Below are positions 55,150-64,000 of a stretch of 64,000 bases of DNA, in pieces. A model generated the notes under the pieces. The model was not told the origin of the DNA and ran no database searches. It worked only from the letters and a program-made list of their open reading frames with translations. Source of the DNA: Protula sp. h YS-2021 (Eukaryota > Annelida > Polychaeta > Sabellida > Serpulidae); the NCBI GenBank assembly GCA_949752745.1, contig OX457024.1, positions 110,474,219-110,538,218 on the forward strand, read 5' to 3'. The position numbers and the translations under genes are program-made. Numbering within the stretch: position 1 is the stretch's first letter; the number at the start of each line of letters is the position of its first letter.

Positions 55150-56010
55150 CATTTCTCCTTGACAATGTTCACGTGTAAAGACTATAGCAACGGTAGATTT
55201 TCATATATCTAATTTAAAGTTATAACAGAAGCGTGTGTATCTTCAATATATACGCTCCTAATCATGGAAACACGAACTCCTTCGCTCAGTTCTTCCTATG
55301 ATATCTTATGACGAGTTGATTATCGGAGGTGATTTTAACGTGGTGTTGTCCAAACTCGACAAAACAGGAGGATGCATTCCAAAGAAGAAAAATGGTGAAA
55401 TACTTCATGGCTTTATTGAAGACTTCAGCCTAGTAGATATTTGGAGAGTTAAACATAATACGAAAGGAATTTACATGGCCCCAGTCCCGACCGCGTATAC
55501 ATTGTAGACTTGATTACTTTCTTACTTCTCCAGGGGTCGCTGAAGCTTTCCTACATTGCAAAATAAGAAATCTGCCCTAAACAGATCACAAAAATATATC
55601 ACTTTCATTTGATAACTCATGCTCTAACAGTGGCCTAAACTATTGGTGTTTCAATAATAGTTTTCTTCATGAACCGTCGCTTACAGGGGCAATTGAACTT
55701 TTGGTCGGTGACAAATGGTTGGAACTACAGTACATCAGCGACGCGAGACTTCGTTACGATCTCTTAAAATTCGAAATAATACAATTTAGTATCAGTTATG
55801 GTAAACAAAAAGCCATAACTATAAAATATATTAATAAGCAACAAGCAAATATTTTAAAAAAGCTGGTTTGATAACGGTATCCATCTTGCAAAAGACCTAG
55901 AGGATGCAAAAGGTAACTGGTTAACTGTGGAATATTTCAAGGAGACACATAACCTAAAGATAAATTTTTAACCTTTCATGGAGTTAAATCCATAATGAAT
56001 GTACGAGTTG
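55150..56010 (+). mobile_element. L1-like LINE: endonuclease end joined to C-terminus, RT deleted
   Basis: 'LIIGGDFNVVLSKLDKTGG' and 'DFSLVDIWRVKHN' (55,298-55,507) are the late endonuclease motifs of L1/Tx1-type LINEs. After a frameshift comes 'RLDYFLTSPGVAEAFLHCKI', then a degraded 'TDHKNISLSF' (the SDH-type catalytic His) and 'GLNYWCFNNSFLHEPSLTGA'. From about 55,860 the sequence matches the C-terminal region ('NGIHLAKDLEDAKGNWLTVE', 'YFKETHNLK'). The whole reverse transcriptase between them is missing. Confidence 0.88.
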
Positions 56011-56019
56011 ATGTTGATG

Positions 56020-56830
56020 CCCGAATCGCGTTCAATAACTTTTGTTTGAGACAGATCAAAATCTTTTGGACATCCCGAAGGCCAAGTCGAAACTAATGAG
56101 TTGATAAAAAAGGTGGGGAAAGATCCTGCAAGTCATAGCTTCTTGACAAATGTCGGTTTCGACACAAATACCGTATATAAAAGTACTGCTATTATGAAAG
56201 CATCTTGCAGCGTTTCACTATGAGATAATCCAAAACATCGTAGCGCATAATGTAAACTTAGAAATGGAGCATAAGACAGACCAACAAGTGCAAATATTGT
56301 CTAACTGAGGATGACTTGTTTCATCGTTTAGAAACTTGGCAATTAATTACTTCAACGCTGAGGAGTTTCTGATAGGCTCCCCCGATAAAGTGAATAATCA
56401 TATTTTCCAATTTCAACATTCAATTCTATTGAAAGAAATCCAGACACAAATAGAAGTCGATAAAATGGCACTTTCGAGTTCGAATTTTGAACTCAGTTAC
56501 CCTTTTCACCGTTCGTTTGTGTTACACTGCATATGCTTTGTCTCTTGTTGTGTCTAATTGTTTACCTGTATATAAGTTGTCCTGTGACGTCCTGTCTTAA
56601 TATGCGCGAGTGATAAAATCATATGAAAGACCTTCGTGCCATGATGTGAATAATACACAAGTTGTTGGAGTTGTCATGAGAACACACGAACAAAAAATAT
56701 TTTATGTCTCAATTTGGAAAATAAAAAATATTTTTGTCTCAATTTGCAACGTACATAAATAATTCTTTTAATCACTCTTGCCATTGTGTGACATATATTT
56801 ACATGTTATCATGTTTTTCTTGTTTACTTC
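56020..56830. other. Non-coding DNA
   Basis: A 73-codon frame at 56,336-56,557 has no recognisable features except a possible further LINE tail. A 'gacgtcctgt' pair and 'caaaaaatattttatgtctc' / 'aaaaaatatttttgtctc' duplication occur at 56,580-56,745. Confidence 0.4.
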
Positions 56831-56854
56831 TTTCAGTAGGACATCCCGTTTGCC

Positions 56855-57250
56855 ATGGCCCACACAATCACCATTCTCCTGTTAGTGCTTTGTCTCTGCA
56901 CTGTGTCCCTTTGGGCCTCAAATGCTCCCTACAAAGAGGAATATATTGAGCTCCTTGCAAAACAGCACGGTCGAAGCGGTGGTCGACCGCCTCACCACGC
57001 CTCTAGTCCGATGGAGGAGTAGCAACTTTTGGAAATGGAAGCAAGAGTAATGATCCCAAGGAACCAAACAGCCATGCGGTTACCGTGCCAGAACGACCAG
57101 CTTTGTGATTACTATGGGTATTCCTATTACTGGTGTTACTTGGAGGCCGGAAGCTGGGACTACTGCTGCAGTGGGGACTGTGATTATCATGGCGAATCAT
57201 ACACCTGGTGCGAATCTGGTACATCTTGGGACTATTGCAAATTACACTAA
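56855..57250 (+). CDS. Secreted Cys/Trp-rich peptide gene with in-frame TAG
   Basis: Acceptor 'acttctttcag|T' at 56,835-56,836, then ATG at 56,855. Residues 1-20 'MAHTITILLLVLCLCTVSLW' are a clear signal peptide; residues 21-55 are a polar propeptide-like part (Arg/Gly/His-rich 'GRSGGRPPHH'). Codon 56 is TAG (57,020). The same frame stays open to TAA at 57,248, encoding two similar units with pattern C-D-Y-x-G-x-S-Y-x-W-C...W-D-Y-C ('GYSYYWC', 'GSWDYC'; 'GESYTWC', 'TSWDYC'). The signal peptide lies only before the stop and the repeats only after it. Either stop readthrough occurs or this copy is dead. The Y.WC..WDYC motif recalls short repeats in secreted invertebrate proteins, but I cannot name the family. 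Confidence 0.65.
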
Positions 57251-59330
57251 TTTTTCAAAGTCTAATTTGAGCTGTTCTATAATTTGTTGATGTTTACAGT
57301 TTTAGCCAAAATGGCATTCAATTCAAGAATTACTTTTTGGATGCACCAGCTTAATGAATAATGAAGTTTGGCCTCACTTTGACACTAAGAAAACCTCATG
57401 ACCGCATGTATAGAGTTTGGACGATTAAGTACATTAACCTTAACATTGTGGAATACCCAACAGAAACTCATTACGAGCCTAAGTTCCTTATTTTGCTTTT
57501 GCACCACTCCGAATTTTTCACGTCATTAATCCATAGCATAAAGTATATAGAGTGTCGATTTTATATTTCAATCTTCTTTTGCATATAAGCATTCTAAAGT
57601 ACTCGATCCACAAAAAGAACCATATATATAAAAAATTAAAAAAATTCTGAGGTTAATAGTTTAAAGTTTTGTTGTCGACCGGCCTGGACTATGATCATTG
57701 GAAAACGCAAGAACATTTTTTATTTAGTTTATGCTTGCTTAGATTTGCTTTATTAACTCTTAATGGTTAATATAATTGTGGTTCTTGTAAAATTTACACC
57801 GGGAAAACTAACTTTGCTTCTCATCCTGGATAATATCATTAAATTCAAAATATAAAAAAAAAAACGAGCAAAAAAACGTATAATACGATATATCTTCTTA
57901 GCTAAAACAGTGTTTTTGCACTGAGCGGCATTTTTATTGCCGACATAATATGTTTTTAATTATGGATGAGACCCAAAGATATCTCTCATACTGCTCCTTG
58001 TGTAACACAGGTATAACTATGTAAGTGAACTTCATAAGCACATAATGCGCTCAGACAGTTGACGCCTATGTTTCTTATAACAATTCGGATAATAACAAAA
58101 TAACATGTCCCTAATATTTCCATAATTGCAACTTATAAAAGTTAACAAATTTAATAAATGTTATAGTAACTAATTCTGTGTTTTTATTTGTGAAATATGC
58201 ATATTGAAACATTCATTGTCGGAAGCCTGTTGAACAATTATCACATTCAAATCCTGAGCTGAAGCGGTCAAAATTACATTGCTTTAAAACTTTACTTTTT
58301 CTATTTATGTATGGTATGTATGGTATGTTGCCTTGGCCGATATACTTTTTCCCCTATCAAACAACAGTAATATAGGCACGAAAATCATTGATGACAATTG
58401 TTTTAGACAATTTTATCATTTCAACAAACACTATTAAAACAACAGGTTATCATTAGAATAGTGAACAATTTTAAATAATAATGTGTATGTAATGGTGTGT
58501 CAATCACGGATAAGCAGTTTTACCGAATTTCGCTAAACATATTGAAACGACAACTACTTGCAATGATTGTAGGCCAGAGACACAATATATCTGGTCAAAA
58601 ACAAATCTCTAACTGTTTCGAGACAATTGAAGCCCCAGGCCAGCGCCATTTTTAGCCTTATATCAAACCGTTTATGTCGAAGTGATGCGTACAAAGTCGC
58701 CTGTATCACAGTGCAATACATTAAAGATTGCTTTTTTTCTGAGGGCCACCATTTCAGCAATTTTTGGTCGATCAATATCGAACTTTAACGTTGCATACCT
58801 TTAATATATATTCTTCCACTGTGCAACATTTGAAAACGATCCGACAATAGAAACTGAACATTTTGGTGCGTACAAAATATAGCACCTTAGATGTTAACAG
58901 ACGGACGGACGAACTTCAGCCAAAATTTGACTGGGGGATAAAAATAAAGGAAAATCGACAGGTATCAAGAAATTCAATATCACTGGGGATGTGCAAAACT
59001 CTCCTTTTACAACTATCTAAAACATTCCTAAATCAATGATACACTCGGGCAGCTGTTTGTATTCCTTCACATCAGTTGGCGATACCGTTAAAAGACCGTA
59101 GGTGTTTTATTTTTAAGTTACAGATGAATCGTGCTCGTGCGCTCTGTTGTCTTTGCAATAAAAAATGAAGTATGTGTATGTGGAGTTGTAGGCATGTGCG
59201 TAGCATACGACTCAAAACTAATAGTGATACTGTTATTACCATGAACATTGACCAGGCCACATGCATAGATTGAAGTGTGTAGCGTGTAGTGCGCATGTTC
59301 AATCGCCTCCAGCCGCCAGCATTGTGCACT
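57251..59330. other. No supported gene
   Basis: Contains 'gacggacggacg' (58,902-58,912), a simple motif frequent in dispersed invertebrate repeats, and 'atggtatgt' repeats (58,310-58,327). A 73-codon minus frame (58,554-58,775) and an 85-codon minus frame (59,072-59,329) have no recognisable domain. Confidence 0.4.
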
Positions 59331-59334
59331 ATGA

Positions 59335-59625
59335 TTTTTTATCTGTTTCAGTGAATTTTAAGTAACTTTCGAATGATACAAATCCAAAAGTTTCCTTTAT
59401 TATCTTGTAAAAAAAACGTTTTACATATATCTATAGCCATTTTTGCTTTAAACGGTTTTCACTCCAATTACCATCCTTGCGCAATATAATTTTTCCATAT
59501 TTATCCGTTTCAGAGAATTTTGAATTTTATTTCCGGATGGAATAAAGTTAGTATCTTGTAAAAAACCTTTGACATATATCCATAGCCATTTTTAACAGTT
59601 CTAACTCCGATAAGGCTTAAAAGAG
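59335..59625. repeat. Tandem repeat, unit about 160 bp, 2 copies
   Basis: 'tccgtttcagNgaattttNaa', 'tatcttgtaaaaaa' and 'acatatatcYatagccattttt' recur in order about 155-162 bp apart. Confidence 0.85.
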
Positions 59626-59629
59626 ACCT

Positions 59630-60815
59630 TACCACGGGGTCTATGATTAGCGCAGAAGTTACATCACAGAAATGCAAGTCTGTACTGAGAAGGAACTTGT
59701 GCGTGTATAAGGATATGCTAATATGAAGAAATATTGTGATGCTTAGTCCCATCAATCGTTTCCCAGAAAAACAACTAGAATGAATCAAACCCACATGATT
59801 GTGAAACGTACGCGTGATCATTTGAAAAGTTGAAATGGACTCGAAAGGATGAATGCAACATTGGTTCGAAATCTTACGATGAGCTACAAAGTCTTAAAAG
59901 GCATTTAAAGCAAGCACACACTTCAGAAGTGAATGGAGGATGGGAGACCATCCTCCATCCTCCATGCACCAAAAATCTAAAATTTTATTTTACAAGAATA
60001 CAGTATTAGCCACTAGTCATTAATTGTATCGTGCATGTTCTTATTTCCTTTCATCTTAATTTATAGTTTTTATTGTTCTATTTAGAATGTACAGCGCATA
60101 GATCAATGTATATTCGCGCTGTATAAGAAACACGTAATAAAAATAACAATATTCGGGAGTCGTGACAGCTCTAGTAAATAGTATGGATTACTAAAATGTA
60201 ATTACCTGACAGAGTAACAAGTCCTTGTGGTGTATGCCGACGGGGTACAGAATATGATTGACTGATATATGTGAGTGTGAGTGTTTGTGTTGCTTTTAAG
60301 TACTGTTGCTTCCAGTTACAATCTTGAAACGTTTTATGTCACTCAATTTTGTCATTTTATTGTATGCTAATTAGAAAGCATTGTGTGCTAATTAGGAAGT
60401 ACTTGCCGAGTTATACTGACATGTTTGTGTTCTTTTTGTGTGGATCGTATTTGACAAATTTGACTCTTACTTTGAAGAAATTTGTTACTCCGGCGAGCTA
60501 TTTGTGAGTAGGAAAAACTTTATGCGAAAGTACGCTCTGGATGCTGAAAGCTTCATATTTTTGCTGTTCAGTTTTAACGAACGCATCAAGCGCTTATGTC
60601 GATACTTATTTATTTTAAGAATATTTTAAAAGTTATACTGAAAGCTGTACGATTGCATGAAAAATACTTGCTGTGATGAAACTGGTACAGATACACATTT
60701 ACCAAGAAAAAAGGGATTTTGCAGCTAAATATTAAATATATAGCCGATGCAATTCGGCAACCTTTTCAACACCACAATATGTGCAAATGTGCTTTTAAGC
60801 TATGACTTTTGCTTT
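59630..60815. other. Non-coding DNA, possible intron upstream of the SET exon
   Basis: No supported exon. 'ggagaccatcctccatcctcc' at 59,942-59,963 is a local simple repeat; a duplicated 'gctaattagRaagYa' lies at 60,367-60,402. Confidence 0.4.
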
Positions 60816-60822
60816 ATTTAAG

Positions 60823-61189
60823 CAATGATGGGACGTACAACCAGTGTCCAGCCCACTACTTGAATGATAGATGCGCCTCTAAGGCGAATGCAATGGTCAA
60901 AAAGGTGGTGGTTGCAGACAAGCCCCATAGCGTTTTTGCCTCGAAAGGCATCAATGTGGGATATGAAATTCGGTACGACTATGGCGTTCAAGGTCTTGAA
61001 TGGCGCTAAAAGGTCAACGCTCCCCGTGTAGAGGAATCAAGCAATGTCGAGGGCTCGCACTCTGAAAATAACGCTAGCAGTGACGAAGAATCGCAATCTG
61101 GCAACGCGAGAAGTGACGAAAAATCGCGCGTTGACACTAACACTACTACCGTAGAACATTGCATCAATTTAAATTATTTGTTTATTTGA
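60823..61189 (+). pseudogene. SET-domain C-terminal exon with in-frame TAA
   Basis: Acceptor 'gctttatttaag|C' at 60,821-60,822. The frame reads 'HYLNDRCASKANAMVKKVVV' (N-H/D-S..pNa segment) and 'SKGINVGYEIRYDYGVQGLE', the GEE(I/L)xYDYG end of a SET domain, finishing 'WR' before TAA (61,007). The same frame then continues for 59 codons as a Ser/Glu/Asp-rich tail with two 'ASSDEESQSGNARSDEKS'-like units, to a TGA at 61,187. SET proteins methylate lysine on histones. No post-SET cysteines are visible. The N-terminal SET parts are not in the window, so this is a last exon or a fragment. The normally acidic 'GEE' is GYE here. Confidence 0.75.
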
Positions 61190-61865
61190 AATTGCATCGC
61201 ACAGCAAAGAAATAAGCCGAAAAGTATTACTACGTTCCATTTAAACTCGGTTCAGCGAATCTGTCAAATTTTGGAGGCCAAAACCCAGTGACTTTGTAAA
61301 GTTATTGAAAATTTCAGAAAATTTCAGTAAACCAGTGACCTTACAAAGTCCCTAAAATTTTCAGTGAGTTTATAAATTCACTGATTTGACAGATTCACTG
61401 TAAAATATATAAGTATCAGTGTACATATTTGTTTGACCATGCTTCTGGTGTCCAAAGATAAATCCTAGTTACTACAATATTGCCAAAATTTTATATTTTC
61501 AAAGCAGCTGCTAGATAATGCACAAAATAATTTACTAAACCCCATTGCAAATAAGCCTTCATAAACCGTTCTTTATAAGTGTAAAACCTAGAAGCTGCCA
61601 TTAATTTATAAACTTACCTTGTTTATTCATTTTAATTTACTCAAAACAGTTAAAATGTTGGTTACTAGTTTTTACTTTTGGACATCAGGCTTGTATGCAT
61701 TGTAAATGTGTGTTCGATCATTCTTTTGTATATCATGCCTTATACTCCCTTTAGCAGGCATCTAAATATTAGCTAAGTTAAATGACATTAAAAACCCACA
61801 TTCGGAGACCAAGTGGATATAGTTGCACAATATTTTTTCTGAAATGAAATGTAATGGTATGGTAT
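61190..61865. other. Non-coding DNA
   Basis: A local imperfect repeat of 'ccagtgacNttNcaaagt' and 'aaaattTcagt' at 61,285-61,365; otherwise nothing recognisable. Confidence 0.5.
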
Positions 61866-61869
61866 TGCA

Positions 61870-62985
61870 GTTTAAAATAAATATATAAGTCAGAAAAAGA
61901 CAGATATAGTTTTCTAAATTTCATGATCTAAAGTTGGCTGAGACATTAAGAAATACTTGAAATCGGTACACTTTGACAAAATCACTTTTCCAATTTTCTT
62001 TTATAAATTCTAACTTAAACACAAATTAAACAATGAAGCACTGTAAACCAACTTTTAAACTTTTAATAATGTTAAGTTTTATAATGATCAATTTTTGCAG
62101 GATTAGAAATTGTGAATATTCTGTCAATGGGCATTCTATCTGTGGGCATTTTATCCCTGGAAATGTACTGCACGAGGGCTTTCTCTGTAGTTAATCCTCT
62201 ACCTATACGTTTAGAAAATTGTTTTACTCAGTTATAGTTTATAAATCTCTTGAAAAACTTAAGTTGCAAACAATTATGATCTGGTTTGAGCCACTGTTAT
62301 AGAATATAATTGTACATAGAGCGTTGCGTATATAGAATTTGTGCAAATAAAAGTTACACACAGCGCTTCATGCGTAAAAGTTTAAAACCTCTGTTTCTAC
62401 ATGCAAGATTATGCAGAGCAAATGGGTTCTAAAGCAATTTAGAAGTTCAGGATCAGTTGACTCTACACTATTCTACCAGAAACTAGGTAAATGGTCGAAT
62501 ATAACTGTAAAGAACTGTTATAATTAATAGTATTACTTTTGAAGATCGCCAGAGTTTCATGAAAGAACCAAGTAAAATGAAAAATAAAACAACAAAACCT
62601 ATTTGGAGATTTTTATCTAACGTGTTTGTTACTGTTCTGTTACCTTTGGGCTTTAAAGAAGATGAATGGGAAATCTAAAGCAAATTTGGGGTTGAATGTG
62701 TTATTTGTCCAAACATATTGTCGCATTGATCTTCATATAAAGAGAGTAAAACTAAGCGACTCATGCATTGCGTAAAGTGTATGCTGCTTCGATCGTTTTT
62801 GTGGTGGACTACGAAACCTTTTATTATTTATGAGGTGGTATAATTAACTTGAATAAATGCCACGAGAAAATTGTTATATCGGTTGAGCTATAAACTTTAA
62901 TTATAAGAAAAAATATTCTGTTTGAATCGTTTACTTTTAATCAAACAAATCTTATTATTTTCTGGGATATATTTTTTAATATATA
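61870..62985 (+). repeat. Dispersed repeat of about 1.1 kb, copy B
   Basis: Second copy of 52,735-53,880, same orientation, with several indels of 10-60 bp and a unique insertion around 62,260-62,400. Non-coding in both copies. Confidence 0.88.
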
Positions 62986-62989
62986 TATA

Positions 62990-64000
62990 TAAACATAAAA
63001 TGTTTATGTTTAGAGATCGTTTACAGGATTAGCAAAAACTTTCATTCACTTAGCTTTGTGTCTTGTTATTCCGAGAGATATTTAAATGTTTAATATATTC
63101 AGATATAGCAACCAATCTTTAAATGAAATTTATAAATCTTGGAAGAGGTGTGTACAGCGTAACTCGGGCAAGAATGCTACCAGCGGAACTTAACTAAAGC
63201 GTACTTTTTCGGGATTTTTATATCTGTCGATGTTTTTAAATGGCTTGTTAATTCCCTATATATCAATAAACGTAAAACTGACATTTATCTGACGATTATC
63301 CAGATATTTATCTGATGATTGTCGAGATTTAAAGTTTAGACAGCTTAACATGGCGTTTATCAAACGGAACAAGAACGCCCCTAGCATCACTTTTGTATTT
63401 CCTCCAATAATATATTTTTCGAGAGAATATTTATATAGAATAACAATAGATATTAAGGGAAACTAAAGACTAAAGCAAAGTTAATACATTTGTAGTAGTT
63501 GAAATTGACTTTGACCAAATTGAAATTAGGTATATGCTTTTCTCAATAAGTCACCACTATATAACTGAATATTTTACTATATAAACAGCAGCAAAACTAA
63601 ACTAAACAAACTGAACTAATTATATATTGATTATAATATAGGCAGAAAAATTTAAATTCACATCAAATATGTAATGAATTGCTCCAGCTTAACTAGTGTA
63701 GATAGGAGATATATATAGCAAACAGTTTTTAAAAGTTGGTGACATTAATTTCAAGATAATGCATTGTTTAAAGGCTTTCTCTCACAATCTGTATATATTT
63801 CACAGTTCCTAGAATATAGTCAATTGGTCAACAGTTATTTTTTATATGTTTATAAAAATTGATGTACATTAAACAGATAAAATCTTAAGTTACGATATAA
63901 ATAAAACTTATTATAATTTATATTTTATCTTCAAAAGAGCTACCCAAAATATTGAAATAATTTTCAAATTATGTTTCCCCTCCCACCCAGTCAGCAAAGG
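62990..64000. other. AT-rich non-coding DNA
   Basis: Nothing recognisable up to the window end; short TA-rich tracts (62,980-62,995, 63,700-63,720). Confidence 0.5.

Noticed and set aside
57003..57224. Minus-strand Ser/Thr-rich ORF
   Set aside because: It is a shadow of the Cys/Trp-repeat coding frame, which has a signal peptide and splice acceptor on the plus strand.

Overview
The window is metazoan nuclear DNA: AT-rich, intron-bearing, full of tandem repeats and transposon wreckage, with no bacterial gene layout. Split metazoan-type exons (leucine-rich repeat, Ig, SET, ankyrin, Mab-21/cGAS-like), Ty3/Gypsy, CR1-like, L1-like and Tc1 relics, and a Polinton/adintovirus-type DNA polymerase fit a marine or freshwater invertebrate. 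A lophotrochozoan such as a mollusc is my best guess; this is inference, because no taxon-specific marker is present.

Layout. 1-10.1 kb: no supported gene, mostly tandem arrays, chief among them a 55-bp minisatellite of about 17 copies (6653-7595) with degenerate shoulders. 10.1-10.3 kb: C-terminal relic of a CR1/Jockey-like LINE. 10.4-25.6 kb: a decayed Polinton/adintovirus-like element. It has inverted copies of a hairpin-bearing end sequence (10.43-10.54 and 25.45-25.56 kb), a block of unrecognised viral-looking genes with their own TATA boxes (10.7-14.1 kb), a retroviral-type integrase fragment (14.16-14.42 kb) and a protein-primed family B DNA polymerase on the minus strand (22.43-25.22 kb). 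An 8-kb Ty3/Gypsy retrotransposon (14,419-22,432) sits inside it between integrase and polymerase. That retrotransposon is itself deleted, frameshifted and internally inverted. 25.7-26.65 kb: GC-rich island, CRE-like motifs, a perfect 30-bp palindrome and a 22-bp tandem array.

27-34 kb: unrecognised ORFs, an ankyrin-repeat exon lying between long inverted repeats (29.25-30.55 kb), a TGATATCA-rich repeat field, and a broken Mab-21/cGAS-like nucleotidyltransferase gene (32.4-33.6 kb). 34.6-39.4 kb, minus strand: the best host gene, at least five exons encoding leucine-rich repeats, an LRR C-terminal cap and an Ig domain; two adjacent exons join in phase. A TA-microsatellite expansion breaks the frame of one LRR exon. 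41.8-42.4 kb: CR1-like LINE endonuclease. 44.7-48.7 kb: two more tandem-repeat fields and a deleted Tc1 transposon that landed in a TA microsatellite, all inside a 2.6-kb inverted-repeat structure.

50.9-57.3 kb: a TATA promoter with a clean first exon donor, and 5.8 kb downstream an acceptor leading into a short secreted Cys/Trp-rich peptide gene interrupted by one in-frame TAG. An L1-like LINE lacking its reverse transcriptase lies between. 60.8-61.2 kb: end of a SET-domain gene with one in-frame TAA. A dispersed repeat of about 1.1 kb occurs twice in the same orientation (52.7-53.9 and 61.9-63.0 kb).

The most novel material is the 10.7-14.1 kb gene block with the hairpin-bearing termini of the virus-like element, followed by the TAG-interrupted secreted peptide and the inverted-repeat-bracketed ankyrin exon. 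No sequence search was run; family calls rest on motifs read by eye.
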